Origin: Bradyrhizobium lablabi
Lineage (GTDB): Bacteria; Pseudomonadota; Alphaproteobacteria; Rhizobiales; Xanthobacteraceae
Length of the DNA stretch: 64,000 nucleotides
Assembly: GCF_900141755.1 (NCBI RefSeq)
Contig: NZ_LT670844.1
Coordinates: forward strand, 4,464,001-4,528,000
Reading direction: 5' to 3'
The notes beneath the pieces are model-generated. The model did no database searches and was not told the origin of the DNA. It saw only the letters and a program-made list of their open reading frames with translations. Made by a program: the position numbers and the translations under genes. Positions 9,207-18,037 of the stretch are shown here, in pieces (the stretch's first letter is position 1; each line of letters opens with the position of its first letter).

Positions 9207-9292
9207 CCTCAGTGTGCAAATTGTGCAGGCTGCGTCCGGCGAAGCCGCCCGGCGCGGCGTCTCACTTAGCTTCTAACACAATCCCGTGAAAA

Positions 9293-9311
9293 GAACGATA
9301 CCGTTTCGTTC
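9293..9311. promoter_or_regulatory. Operator-like dyad 1 (TetR-emrA intergenic)
   Basis: GAACGA-7 nt-TCGTTC is a perfect inverted repeat. It contains CCGTTTCGTTC, also found as CCGTTTCGCTC in the second dyad at 9353-9370. Placement between a TetR gene and its divergent pump genes suggests a repressor site. Confidence 0.6.
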
Positions 9312-9352
9312 ATATCTTGCTTCGGGTATTCGACGCGCGTTATATAGCAAAA

Positions 9353-9370
9353 CGAAACAGTTCCGTTTCG
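9353..9370. promoter_or_regulatory. Operator-like dyad 2 (TetR-emrA intergenic)
   Basis: CGAAAC-AGTTCC-GTTTCG is a perfect inverted repeat located 26 bp before the ATG of the adaptor gene, where a bound repressor would block transcription. A Shine-Dalgarno CAGGAG follows at about 9381. Confidence 0.65.
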
Positions 9371-9395
9371 CTCTTTCACGCAGGAGTTACGCATC

Positions 9396-10721
9396 ATGTT
9401 GAAACGCTATGACGAGCAAACGCTCCGGGAAGTCGAAAGCCCGCGATTCCCTCCGGGTTCGCCGGATGGACCAGCGGACGAGGCCCTCGCACACCGTTCG
9501 CCCCAGAAGGAGAAGCCTGAAACGGAGGCTCCGTCGAGCCGGGAGCGCCCGGCCGGCGAGCCGCCAAGTCCGGAACTGCCTGCTGAGACCGACGATCAGC
9601 CCGCGCCAGGCGGTGTGAGCAGCGGAGAGTCCCGCAAGGGTTTCCGGCGCCGGCACCCGATCGCGGCTCTGGTTGGCTCGGCCCTCTTGGTGCTGGCGGT
9701 AGGGGCCGGCTATGCCTACTGGAACTACGCTTCCGATTTCGAATCGACCGACGATGCCTTCATCGCGGCGCGCCAGATCGCCATCGCCCCGAAAGTGACG
9801 GGCTATGTCACGCAAGTGCCGGTCACCGACAACCAGCACGTCGCGGCGGGGGCCGTGATTGCCCGTATTGATGACCGCGACTATCGCATCGCGCTCGAGC
9901 AAGCGAGCGCACAGGTCGCCGCCGCGCAAGCCACCATCCAGAATATCGACGCGCAGGTTGCCGTGCAGCAGGCGCAAATCAAATCGAGCGAGGCGCAGGT
10001 CGAGCAGGCGCAGGCGACGCTGGTGTTTGCGCAACAACAATCAGCTCGCTACGAGACGCTCGCTCGAAACGGCGCGGGCACCGTACAAAACGCCCAGCAA
10101 TATAGCTCGCAGCTGCTTCAGCAGCAGGCGGCCCTCAAGAGCGCGCAAGCGGCGCTGACCGTCGCACAGCGGCAAATCGAGTCCTTGAAGGCGCAACGCA
10201 GCAGCGCGGAGGCGAGCCTCGCGCAAGCGGTCGCGCAACGCGACCAGGCGCAGCTCAATCTGTCCTACACGACCGTCACCGCCGCTCAGGCCGGGCGCGT
10301 GGTCAACCTCACGGCATCGGCAGGCGAATTCGCCCAGGCGGGCACCAACCTTACCATGTTCGTTCCGGATGAAATCTGGGTTACGGCGAACTTCAAGGAG
10401 ACTCAACTCAATTCCATGCGGCCCGGCCAGCCCGCATCGATGCGCATCGATGCTTATCCGAAACGCGCCATTCGCGGGCACGTTGCGAGCGTTCAGCCCG
10501 GGTCCGGGACGGCGTTCTCGCTGCTTCCGGCGGAAAACGCGACGGGAAATTACGTCAAGGTCATCCAGCGCGTGCCGGTCAAAATCATCATCGACAATCC
10601 GCCGACCGATGTTGCGCTGGGCCCGGGCATGTCGGTGGTGCCGAGTGTGCGTATCAACTTCAAGCCATCGCTGTACGAGCGGCTGGCCTCATCCATCGAT
10701 TACCTGTGGAGGCAGTCATGA
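9396..10721 (+). CDS. HlyD/EmrA-type periplasmic adaptor of an MFS efflux pump
   Basis: A 441-residue membrane fusion protein. A long proline- and glutamate-rich cytoplasmic N-terminus (residues 1-80) is followed by one transmembrane helix (about 88-108). Then come a lipoyl-like half (STDDAFIAARQIAIAPKVTG), a long alanine/glutamine-rich coiled-coil hairpin (about 165-290), the second lipoyl half (LSYTTVTAAQAGRV) and a beta-barrel. This is the EmrA/FarA layout, which joins an MFS pump to an outer membrane channel. The stop overlaps the next start (ATGA). The 80-residue cytoplasmic extension is longer than in E. coli EmrA. Confidence 0.92.
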   Translation: MLKRYDEQTLREVESPRFPPGSPDGPADEALAHRSPQKEKPETEAPSSRERPAGEPPSPELPAETDDQPAPGGVSSGESRKGFRRRHPIAALVGSALLVLAVGAGYAYWNYASDFESTDDAFIAARQIAIAPKVTGYVTQVPVTDNQHVAAGAVIARIDDRDYRIALEQASAQVAAAQATIQNIDAQVAVQQAQIKSSEAQVEQAQATLVFAQQQSARYETLARNGAGTVQNAQQYSSQLLQQQAALKSAQAALTVAQRQIESLKAQRSSAEASLAQAVAQRDQAQLNLSYTTVTAAQAGRVVNLTASAGEFAQAGTNLTMFVPDEIWVTANFKETQLNSMRPGQPASMRIDAYPKRAIRGHVASVQPGSGTAFSLLPAENATGNYVKVIQRVPVKIIIDNPPTDVALGPGMSVVPSVRINFKPSLYERLASSIDYLWRQS

Positions 10722-12298
10722 GCATCAATGAGGGAATCGGCACAGGTTCAGCAGCCACCGCTATCAAGGGCGCAAGTCCGTGGTTGATTGCCATCGTGGT
10801 GGCTTTGGCGGCGTTCATGGAGGTTCTCGACACCACGATCGCCAATGTCGCATTGAACTACATTGCAGGCGGCCTGGGCGTCAGCGAGGACGAAGCGTCC
10901 TGGGTGGTAACCACCTATCTCGTTGCCAATGCCATTATTGTCACGGCGACCAGCTTTTTGGCCAACCGCTTTGGCCGCAAGACTTTCTTCCTCATCTGCC
11001 TCGGTTTGTTCACTGTGAGCTCGGTGCTCTGTGGAATGGCGTGGAATCTTCAGTCGCTCCTTCTCTTTCGCGTCCTGCAGGGTTTCGGCGGCGGCGGTAT
11101 GGTGCCGGTGGCGCAGTCAATTCTTGCGGATTCCTTTCCGCCGGCGAAGCGCGGTCAGGCTTTTGCGCTGTTCGGTGTTGCGGTGGTCGTGGCTCCCGCC
11201 GTCGGGCCGACCCTTGGCGGCTGGCTCTCCGACAATGTCTCCTGGCAGTCGTGCTTCCTGATCAACGGGCCGGTCGGCGTAATATCGATGCTACTCGTCT
11301 TTATGCTCGTGAAGGAGGTACGGCCGGATCGCAGTGTTCGCCTCGATTGGGGTGGCTTTATTCTCGTTGCCACGTTCCTGGGCGCTCTCGAATTCGTATT
11401 GGACCGGGGGCAGCAGGACGACTGGTTCGGATCGAATGTCATCATCACCTTCACATGCATTTCCGCGCTCGCGGTCTTGCTTTTGATCCCGTGGGAAGCC
11501 GGCCGCCGGAATGCTGTCGTCGACCTCAGGATGATGGCCACCCGTCAGTTCGCATCATGCTTTCTGGTGATGCTGGCGACCGGTGCGATCCTGTTGGCTA
11601 CCACGCAGTTTCTGCCGCAGCTGGTGCAGGGGGATTTCGGCTATACAGCGACATGGGCCGGCCTTGTCCTATCGCCAGGCGGTGTCGTGACGTTGGTGAT
11701 GATGTTCGTCACGGGTCAGCTGTCGAGCCGGGTCCAGCCCAAATACCTGATAGCCATCGGAGCTACCGTCATCGCAGCCTCCATGTACGTTATGACCAAT
11801 ATCAACCCCGATATGGGTTTCTGGTTCTTCGTGAAGGCACGCATGCTGACGAGTGTCGGACTGCCACTGATATTCGTCCCGATCATGGCCGCTTCCTATG
11901 ATGGCATTCCCCAGCACAAGACCGACCTGGCCTCCGCGTTGCTCAATGCGGCACGCAATACCGGTGGCTCGATTGGCGTGTCGCTCGCCTCGAACGTGCT
12001 CGCGCACCGCGCGCAGTTTCATCAGAGCTCCCTCGCCGCATACGCCATCCCTTCGGGCATTTCGTACCAGCAGACGATGCAGCAGCTGACGCATTATTTT
12101 GCCGCCCAGGGCAGCTCAATAGCGCAAGCCCAGCAACAAGCCATCGCCTGGATTGGCCAGCAGGTCCAGGCACAAGCGTCGTTGCTAGCCTACATAGATG
12201 TGTTTTGGACGCTGATGCTTGTCTCGGCGGCGGCGATACCCCTCGCGCTGCTCTTGCGCAAAGTGAAGCTGGGAGGGGCAGTCCATGTTGGACACTAA
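10718..12298 (+). CDS. DHA2 family MFS drug transporter (EmrB/QacA type)
   Basis: A 526-residue transporter with about 14 hydrophobic segments. It shows the DHA2 signatures LDTTIANVALNYIAGGLGVS in the first helix, NRFGRKTFF in loop 2-3 and RVLQGFGGGGMVPVAQS in helix 4. The start is fixed by GGAGG at 10708-10712 and by the ATGA overlap with the adaptor gene. With that adaptor it should form a proton-driven tripartite exporter of hydrophobic toxins. No outer membrane factor is encoded beside it, so a TolC-like protein from elsewhere is needed. Confidence 0.94.
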   Translation: MSINEGIGTGSAATAIKGASPWLIAIVVALAAFMEVLDTTIANVALNYIAGGLGVSEDEASWVVTTYLVANAIIVTATSFLANRFGRKTFFLICLGLFTVSSVLCGMAWNLQSLLLFRVLQGFGGGGMVPVAQSILADSFPPAKRGQAFALFGVAVVVAPAVGPTLGGWLSDNVSWQSCFLINGPVGVISMLLVFMLVKEVRPDRSVRLDWGGFILVATFLGALEFVLDRGQQDDWFGSNVIITFTCISALAVLLLIPWEAGRRNAVVDLRMMATRQFASCFLVMLATGAILLATTQFLPQLVQGDFGYTATWAGLVLSPGGVVTLVMMFVTGQLSSRVQPKYLIAIGATVIAASMYVMTNINPDMGFWFFVKARMLTSVGLPLIFVPIMAASYDGIPQHKTDLASALLNAARNTGGSIGVSLASNVLAHRAQFHQSSLAAYAIPSGISYQQTMQQLTHYFAAQGSSIAQAQQQAIAWIGQQVQAQASLLAYIDVFWTLMLVSAAAIPLALLLRKVKLGGAVHVGH

Positions 12299-12328
12299 CA
12301 TCGATCCAGTGCGGCCCCCGACCGGTTC

Positions 12329-14056
12329 CTAATTCCGCAACCTTGCCTCGGCGCTGGCCCCGAACACCGGAATCCGGTTGACGGCCAGCACCACTGCGAA
12401 AGTAATGACCAGCATCGCGATGCCCAAAACCGAAATCGCGGCGAGATCGCCGCTTTCGTTCAAATCGTAAATCAACACCGAAATCACCTTGGTCTGCGAG
12501 GTGAACAGGATGATCGCCGCTGAAAGTTCGCGCATCACGCCGATAAAGATAAAGCACCAGGTCGCAATCACACCGGTGCGCAGCAACGGCGCGGTGATCT
12601 GGCGCAGCGACTGCAGCCGCGTCGCGCCGAGGATGCGGCTGGCGTCCTCGAGCTCGGGGTGGATGGTTGAAAACGCCGCCTGCAATTGCTGATAGGCCGA
12701 CGGCAGGTTGATGGTGAGGAACGCGATCAGGAGGATCCACAGCGTGCCGTACAGCACGAAGGGCGGCCGCGTATAACTCAAGAACAGCCCGACGCCGAGC
12801 ACGATCCCGGGCACGGCGACAGGCGCGGTCGCGAGAAAGCCGAGCACGCGATGGCCTGCGATCACGCGGCGCGTGGTGACATAGGCGATCACGAGCGCGA
12901 GTACCGTGCCGATGGTCGCGGTCGCGGTGCCGAGAATCACGGTGTTTTTCAGCGCAAGCTGCGTCGAGGACAGTTCGGTAAACACGAACACGATGTTGTG
13001 CAGCGTCAAGGTCGCGGGCGTCACGAGCGTTGTCGCGTTCGGCGAGAACGCGGCATTGAGCAGAGCAAAATACGGCAGGAAAACCGGGTTGAGCAGCACC
13101 ACGAGACAAAACGCCAGCGCCGCCCAGCGCCACCCTTTCATCTCGACGCGGCGCGGCGCGCCATATTTGCCGCCCACGACCGAAAAGCCGCGGCGGCCGA
13201 GGATGAATTTTTGCGCCTGCAGCAACAGGATGGTCAGCAGCAGCAGTGGCACCGCGGCGGCGGCGGCAAGCTCGAGTTTTGGCGGGTACTGGAACAGGCT
13301 CCAGATTTTCGTGGTCATGGTGTGAAAGCCGGCCGGCAGCGCCAGGATCGCCGGTGAGCCGAACAGCGTCATCGCCTGCAGAAACGCGATCAGCGCGCCG
13401 GCAACCAGCGCTGGCAGCGCCAGGGGAATCGTGACCCGGCGCGCCGTGGTCCAGGCCCTGCCGCCGAGAATGGCGGAGGCATCCTCGAGTTCGCCCGGCA
13501 TGTTGTCGAGCGCGTTGGCGACCAGAACGAACACGAACGGAAACGTGTAACAGGAGATGACAAAAATGATTCCGGTCAGCGAATAGATGTTGAACAAATG
13601 ATCATCGGATTCCGCAGCCGTCACAAAACGATAGAGCTGGTTGAGCAACCCGCTGTTGGGCGCCGCCAGCAATTCCCACGCGACCGCGCCGAGAAACGGC
13701 GGCGTCACGAAGGACGCCGTCACCAGTGCCCGGATGAACTGCCGCCCCGGCATGTCGGTGCGCGACACCAGCCACGCAAACGGCGCCGCGACCAGGCAGC
13801 AGAGGGTGGCGGAAGTGGTCGCGATGATGGCGGTGGTCAGCAGCGGATCGAGGAAATCCGGATCGGTGAACAGCGTGACGAAATTCTGCAGCGTTATGTG
13901 GCGGGCTTTGTCGGTAAAGGCATAGACCGCGAGCCACGACATCGGCAGCACGATCAGAGCGACCAGGCAGGCCGCGAACAGAAACAACACCGGTTTTGTC
14001 CAGTCGACTTTGCCGCGCGTGCCGTCGATGTCTGCGGTGGTGGTCATATGGTCCAC
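12329..14056 (-). CDS. ABC transporter permease, fused two-domain (iron(III)-type)
   Basis: A 575-residue inner membrane protein with about 12 hydrophobic segments and two copies of the binding-protein-dependent permease domain. The EAA loops are recognisable at ELEDASAILGGRAWTTARRV and ELEDASRILGATRLQSLRQI, about 290 residues apart. This duplicated FbpB/AfuB layout is usual for Fe3+ and related importers. It is the last gene of the unit ATPase, binding protein, permease. The start may be the Met at 14047 (MTTTADID). Confidence 0.92.
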   Translation of the reverse strand: MDHMTTTADIDGTRGKVDWTKPVLFLFAACLVALIVLPMSWLAVYAFTDKARHITLQNFVTLFTDPDFLDPLLTTAIIATTSATLCCLVAAPFAWLVSRTDMPGRQFIRALVTASFVTPPFLGAVAWELLAAPNSGLLNQLYRFVTAAESDDHLFNIYSLTGIIFVISCYTFPFVFVLVANALDNMPGELEDASAILGGRAWTTARRVTIPLALPALVAGALIAFLQAMTLFGSPAILALPAGFHTMTTKIWSLFQYPPKLELAAAAAVPLLLLTILLLQAQKFILGRRGFSVVGGKYGAPRRVEMKGWRWAALAFCLVVLLNPVFLPYFALLNAAFSPNATTLVTPATLTLHNIVFVFTELSSTQLALKNTVILGTATATIGTVLALVIAYVTTRRVIAGHRVLGFLATAPVAVPGIVLGVGLFLSYTRPPFVLYGTLWILLIAFLTINLPSAYQQLQAAFSTIHPELEDASRILGATRLQSLRQITAPLLRTGVIATWCFIFIGVMRELSAAIILFTSQTKVISVLIYDLNESGDLAAISVLGIAMLVITFAVVLAVNRIPVFGASAEARLRN

Positions 14057-14070
14057 GAGTCAGGTGTTTC

Positions 14071-14173
14071 CCTCATCCTGAGGAGCGGCGTCTTCGCCGC
14101 GTCTCGAAGGATGAAAGCCGCATTGTGGCCTCATGGTTCGAGACGGCGCTAACGCGCCTCCTCACCATGAGGG
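14071..14173. repeat. Palindromic repeat, family B copy 2
   Basis: Lies between the binding-protein and permease genes. It contains CATCCTGAGGAGCGGCGTC and CTCCTCACCATGAGGG. Because it sits inside an apparent operon it could form an RNA hairpin that lowers permease expression. Confidence 0.9.
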
Positions 14174-14179
14174 TAGAGG

Positions 14180-15247
14180 TCAAACCTTAAACAGCTTCGC
14201 ATAACGGCTCTTGATCTCATCCGTCATCTTCTCCACCCCTGCTGCGTCCTCCTTCATCAATTTGATGTCGGAGATTTTTCGGCGCCCCGGCTTCGACTGC
14301 ACCTGCGCGTGAACCGAATATTGCGCGGTGAAGTCGATGAAGAATTGTTGCGTCTCGCGGGTGTGCAGCCAGGCCTGGAACAATCGCGCGGCGTTGGGAT
14401 GCGGGGCGGTTGCAAAAATTCCGGTCGGGCCCGAAATCGTCGGCGTGCCTTCGGTCGGATATACCGGCTCGACCGGCTGGCCGGCTTCCTTCAAGAGCAC
14501 GATGCCGTATTCATTGCCGTCGGCCATCACCGCGCGCTCGCCGAGCGACAATTTTTTTGGCGGGTCGGTCGAGGACTGCACCTGCATCACCCGCTGTTTT
14601 GCGAGCTTCTCAAAATAATCCCAGCCGAGCTCGCGCACCATCTGGAAAGTCGCGGTCATGATGGTGCCGCTATAGGCCGGATGTCCCTTGACCATCTTGC
14701 CGGCCCATTTCGGGTCGAGTAGATCGGCAAAACTCTTCGGCGCGTCCTCAGGCTTCACCAGATTGGTGTTGTAGGCGATCGACGACAGCCAGATCCGCGT
14801 GGTCGCGAACATCCCGTCGGGGTCGCGATAATCGGGAAGAAAATGCTGCGCGATATCCTCGGTGACGAACGGCGCCAGCCAGCCATTGCTCTTCCAGGAG
14901 ATAAAATGCGAGGCATCGGAGCTGTTGATGACGTCGACCGCGCGGATGCCGGAGGCAAATTCCTGCGCGACCCGCTGAAACAGCCGCTCCGAGCCGGCGC
15001 GCTCGACCTGCACGGCAATCCCCGGATATTTTGCCTCGAACGCCTTGCCGAGCTTCTCGCCGACCGGCAGATCCATCGAGGAATACAGCACCACCTTGGC
15101 TTCCTTGGTCGCCGCGTCGATCAATTGCGGGGTGATGGTTTCCGGCGGTGGCGCTGCCGCGCGCGCGGGCGAGGCGAACACGGCCCCTAACGCGAGCGCG
15201 GTTGAGCCTTTAAGAACGTCGCGCCTGGAAAGTCCTGTTCCGTTCAT
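14180..15247 (-). CDS. ABC transporter substrate-binding protein, Tat-exported
   Basis: A 355-residue extracellular solute-binding protein of the Fe3+/family 1 type. The leader GLSRRDVLKGSTALALGA has a twin-arginine motif followed by ASPARA, a likely cleavage site. KVVLYSSMDLPVGEKLGKAF is typical of the first strand and helix of iron(III)-type binding proteins. The start at 15247 is preferred because GTGGAGGACGCG gives a strong ribosome binding site; a Met at 15268 overlaps the ATPase stop (ATGA). Substrate is not certain: iron, thiamine and phosphonates all use related proteins. Confidence 0.9.
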   Translation of the reverse strand: MNGTGLSRRDVLKGSTALALGAVFASPARAAAPPPETITPQLIDAATKEAKVVLYSSMDLPVGEKLGKAFEAKYPGIAVQVERAGSERLFQRVAQEFASGIRAVDVINSSDASHFISWKSNGWLAPFVTEDIAQHFLPDYRDPDGMFATTRIWLSSIAYNTNLVKPEDAPKSFADLLDPKWAGKMVKGHPAYSGTIMTATFQMVRELGWDYFEKLAKQRVMQVQSSTDPPKKLSLGERAVMADGNEYGIVLLKEAGQPVEPVYPTEGTPTISGPTGIFATAPHPNAARLFQAWLHTRETQQFFIDFTAQYSVHAQVQSKPGRRKISDIKLMKEDAAGVEKMTDEIKSRYAKLFKV

Positions 15248-15264
15248 CGCGTCCTCCACGTCGT

Positions 15265-16326
15265 TCATCGGCTCAGCGCGCGGCAACGTTCGGCGGGCAA
15301 CGTGAGCCACACTTCAGTTCCCCTGGGAACGGCGTTTTCCGTCGAGGTGATCACGCGCAACGTGGTGCCGTCCAATGTCTCGACCATGTAATCGCGGCTG
15401 GCGCCGAGGAACACCTGCCGCATCACGGTGGCCTGGACAACGTTGCCCGCAGTTTGCGGCGCTTGCGTCGAAAGCTGGATGTCGTGCTGGCGTATCGCCA
15501 CCGCGCTGGTCTGAGCCCGCTTGAGCTTCGCGCCCACCACCTGCAGCGTCGTCCCTGAAAACACGACATGATTTTCGTCGTGGGCGATACCCTTGATCAC
15601 ATTGCTGGCGCCGATAAAGCGCGCCACGAATTCCGATTGCGGCCGGTCATAGATATCTTCCGGCGTGCCGAGCTGATCGATCTTGCCGGAGTTCATCACC
15701 GCGATCAGGTCGGCGGTGGTCATCGCCTCGGACTGGTCGTGGGTGACGTAGACCGTGGTGTAGCGGTATTGGTCGTGCAGCCGGCGGATCTCGAACCGCA
15801 TCTCCTCGCGCAAATTGGCGTCGAGGTTTGATAATGGCTCGTCGAGCAACAGCGTCTCCGGTTCGACGATCAAGGCGCGCGCCAGCGCCACGCGCTGCTG
15901 CTGGCCGCCCGACAATTCGCCGGGATAGCGCTGCGCCAGAATTTCGAGCTTTGTGGTCTCCAGAATCGCCTTAAGCTTCTTCGCGATGGTGTCGCGGTCG
16001 AGCTTGCGCAACCGCAAGCCATAGACGATGTTCTCAGTGACCGTCATGTGCGGCCACAGCGCGTAGCTCTGAAAGATCATCGACATCTTGCGGCTCTCGG
16101 GCGGCAAGGTCCGCGCCTTCGACGACACCACGCGATCGCCGACATGGATCTCGCCGTCGGTGGGCTCCAGGAATCCGGCGATCAGCCGCAACGTCGTAGT
16201 CTTGCCGCAGCCGGAGGGACCGAGCAGGCATACCAACTGCCCGTGGTCGATCCGCAGCGAGACCTGATCGACCACCGCAAGCGAGCCAAATCGCTTGGTC
16301 AGGCCGCGCAATTCAACGGACGCCAA
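15265..16326 (-). CDS. ABC transporter ATP-binding protein (Fe3+/spermidine-type)
   Basis: A 353-residue ATPase with Walker A (GPSGCGKTT near residue 36), Q-loop (MIFQSYALWPHMTV), signature LSGGQQQRVALARAL, Walker B (LLLDEPLSNLD) and the H-loop in VYVTHDQSEAM. A C-terminal TOBE-like regulatory domain follows (about 240-353). It is first in the importer unit and its stop overlaps a possible start of the binding-protein gene. Confidence 0.95.
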   Translation of the reverse strand: MASVELRGLTKRFGSLAVVDQVSLRIDHGQLVCLLGPSGCGKTTTLRLIAGFLEPTDGEIHVGDRVVSSKARTLPPESRKMSMIFQSYALWPHMTVTENIVYGLRLRKLDRDTIAKKLKAILETTKLEILAQRYPGELSGGQQQRVALARALIVEPETLLLDEPLSNLDANLREEMRFEIRRLHDQYRYTTVYVTHDQSEAMTTADLIAVMNSGKIDQLGTPEDIYDRPQSEFVARFIGASNVIKGIAHDENHVVFSGTTLQVVGAKLKRAQTSAVAIRQHDIQLSTQAPQTAGNVVQATVMRQVFLGASRDYMVETLDGTTLRVITSTENAVPRGTEVWLTLPAERCRALSR

Positions 16327-16352
16327 TTAGATCACTCCCCACTTTTTCTTCT

Positions 16353-16371
16353 CGCGTATGCGGAATACGCG
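16353..16371. promoter_or_regulatory. Dyad upstream of the ABC importer unit
   Basis: CGCGTAT-GCGGA-ATACGCG is a perfect 7+5+7 inverted repeat, 27 bp before the ATPase start codon. Its position suits an operator, or a 5'-UTR hairpin. The regulator is unknown. Confidence 0.5.
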
Positions 16372-16455
16372 CGCGCCGTTGTCGGCCTTTTTAATTTATC
16401 GCTAGATCAATATAAGCACGAAAGATGACGCGCGGAAAAGCCCCGGGCGCTCAAC

Positions 16456-16492
16456 AATCGTCGTCCCTGCCGAAGCAGGGACCAGAACCACA
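16456..16492. repeat. Short family F repeat piece
   Basis: CGTCCCTGCCGAAGCAGGGA forms a hairpin and matches the beginning of the family F element at 6418. Confidence 0.6.
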
Positions 16493-16501
16493 GGCATTTT
16501 C

Positions 16502-16584
16502 GTCATTGCGAGGAGCGAAGCGACGAAGCAATCCACACTTTCTTGGTGGCGATATGGATTGCTTCGCTACGCTCGCAATGACGG
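16502..16584. repeat. Palindromic repeat, family E copy 1
   Basis: Begins CGTCATTGCGAGGAGCGAAG with GAAGCAATCCA, and ends TGGATTGCTTCG with CTCGCAATGACGG, an inverted repeat with a short loop. Located just beyond the stop of the aminotransferase gene. Confidence 0.9.
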
Positions 16585-17772
16585 TTAAGCACTCACACTC
16601 TCCCCCAGCCACTCGATCGCGGCCTCGACGCCGCCCTTGCCGTGCGGGATCGCGAGCGCGTTGAGGCCGACTTCGATGACGCCGAGCGTGCCCAAAATCA
16701 TCGGCGCATTGACGTGGCCCATATGGGCGATGCGGAACGCCTGGCCCTGCAATTCGCCGATGCCGACGCCGAGCACCACGCCGCATTTCTCCTTGCAATA
16801 GCGATGCAGCGCCGCCGGGTCGTGGCCATTTCCCATCATGACCGTGGTGACCGTGTCGGACCGCTCGGCCGCTTCCGCGATGTTGAAGCCGAGCACCTGG
16901 CCCTCAGCCCACACGGCGACCGCGCGGCGCACGGCTTCGGCCAAGAGGCGATGGCGGATGAAGACGTTTTCGAGCTTTTCCTCGAAGATCATGTCGATCG
17001 CCTGGCGCAGCGCGAACAATAGATGCACGGGCGCGGTGCCGGAATATTTCCGGTAGTGCTCGGCGCCGTCGCGCTCGGTCCAGTCCCAATAGGGCGTGCG
17101 CAGATCGGCTTTCTTGTGCACCTCGCGGGCGCGGTCGTTGACGGCGACGAAACCCAGGCCTGGCGGCGTCATCAGGCCTTTCTGCGAGCCGGACATCGCG
17201 ACATCGATGCCCCAGGCGTCCATCTCGAACGGCATGCAGCCGAGAGATGCCACCGCATCGACCATGAACAGCGCCGGATGACCGGCCGCCTTGATCGCCT
17301 TGCCGATGGCTTCAATGTCGTTATAGGCGCCGGACGCGGTATCGACCTGGACCGCGAGGATCGCTTTTATCTTGTGGTCCTTGTCCTGCCGCAGGCGTTC
17401 TTCGACCTCGCTTGGGCGGATCGCGCGGCGCCAGTCGCCTTTCAGCACTTCGACCTCGGCGCCCATCGCCGCCGCAGCGTTGCCCCAGCCAATGGCAAAG
17501 CGGCCGCTTTCAAGGACTAACACCTTGTCGCCGCGCGACAGCACGTTGGAGAGCACCGCCTCCCAGGCGCCGTGGCCGTTGGCGATGTAGATGTAGGAAC
17601 GACCTTTGGTGGCGAACAAATCGGAGAGATCGCGCAGCAGGCTGTCGGTCAAATTGACCATCTGGTCGGAATAGATGTCCAGCGCCGGGCGATGCATCGC
17701 CTGCAACACTTCGTCGGGCATGGTGGTGGGCCCGGGGATCGCCAGGAATTCCCGGCCGGCGCGAACGACCAT
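16585..17772 (-). CDS. Class V aminotransferase (alanine/serine-glyoxylate type)
   Basis: A 395-residue PLP enzyme of the alanine-glyoxylate / serine-glyoxylate aminotransferase group. IPGPTTMPDEVLQAM at the N-terminus and SGSQKGLMTPPGLGF are diagnostic; the Lys of SGSQKG should form the Schiff base with PLP. VDAVASLGCMPFEMD holds the Asp that contacts the pyridine nitrogen. It lies upstream of the ABC importer on the same strand but is separated by repeats, so co-transcription is doubtful. The amino donor cannot be read from sequence. Confidence 0.92.
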   Translation of the reverse strand: MVVRAGREFLAIPGPTTMPDEVLQAMHRPALDIYSDQMVNLTDSLLRDLSDLFATKGRSYIYIANGHGAWEAVLSNVLSRGDKVLVLESGRFAIGWGNAAAAMGAEVEVLKGDWRRAIRPSEVEERLRQDKDHKIKAILAVQVDTASGAYNDIEAIGKAIKAAGHPALFMVDAVASLGCMPFEMDAWGIDVAMSGSQKGLMTPPGLGFVAVNDRAREVHKKADLRTPYWDWTERDGAEHYRKYSGTAPVHLLFALRQAIDMIFEEKLENVFIRHRLLAEAVRRAVAVWAEGQVLGFNIAEAAERSDTVTTVMMGNGHDPAALHRYCKEKCGVVLGVGIGELQGQAFRIAHMGHVNAPMILGTLGVIEVGLNALAIPHGKGGVEAAIEWLGESVSA

Positions 17773-17860
17773 TTTTGTTGTTCCTTATTGGTGGGCTCTC
17801 TTGAGGGAAGGGATGCAGGGGAATCGTAGGAAATTCAAGCCAAGATATGCGATAGAAGCC

Positions 17861-17926
17861 GTCATTGCGAGCCACCGGGTCGCGCGAATGCGCGCCCGAT
17901 GACAGGCTCCGCGAAGCAATCCACAA
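17861..17926. repeat. Family E repeat, partial copy 2
   Basis: Starts GCCGTCATTGCGAG and runs to GAAGCAATCCACAA, one half of the family E palindrome. It carries an insert GCGCGCCCGATGACAGGCTC, also seen in copy 5 at 48679. Confidence 0.75.
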
Positions 17927-17929
17927 TTC

Positions 17930-18033
17930 GTCATTCCGGGGCGATGCGTAGCATCGAACCCGGAATCTCGAGATTCCCCGATGCGCAATTGCGCATCTGA
18001 GGTCTGGTGCTAACGCACCATCCCGGAATGACG
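17930..18033. repeat. Palindromic repeat, family C copy 2
   Basis: GTCATTCCGGGGCGATGCG at one end and CATCCCGGAATGACG at the other, with the inner GAATCTCGAGATTCC as in copy 1. It abuts the family E piece, so two element types are stacked. Confidence 0.9.
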
Positions 18034-18037
18034 ATGT

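Noticed and set aside
11943..13133. 396-residue open frame on the minus strand
   Set aside because: It runs across the end of the MFS gene and in another frame of the permease gene; composition is Arg/Ala-rich with no domain.
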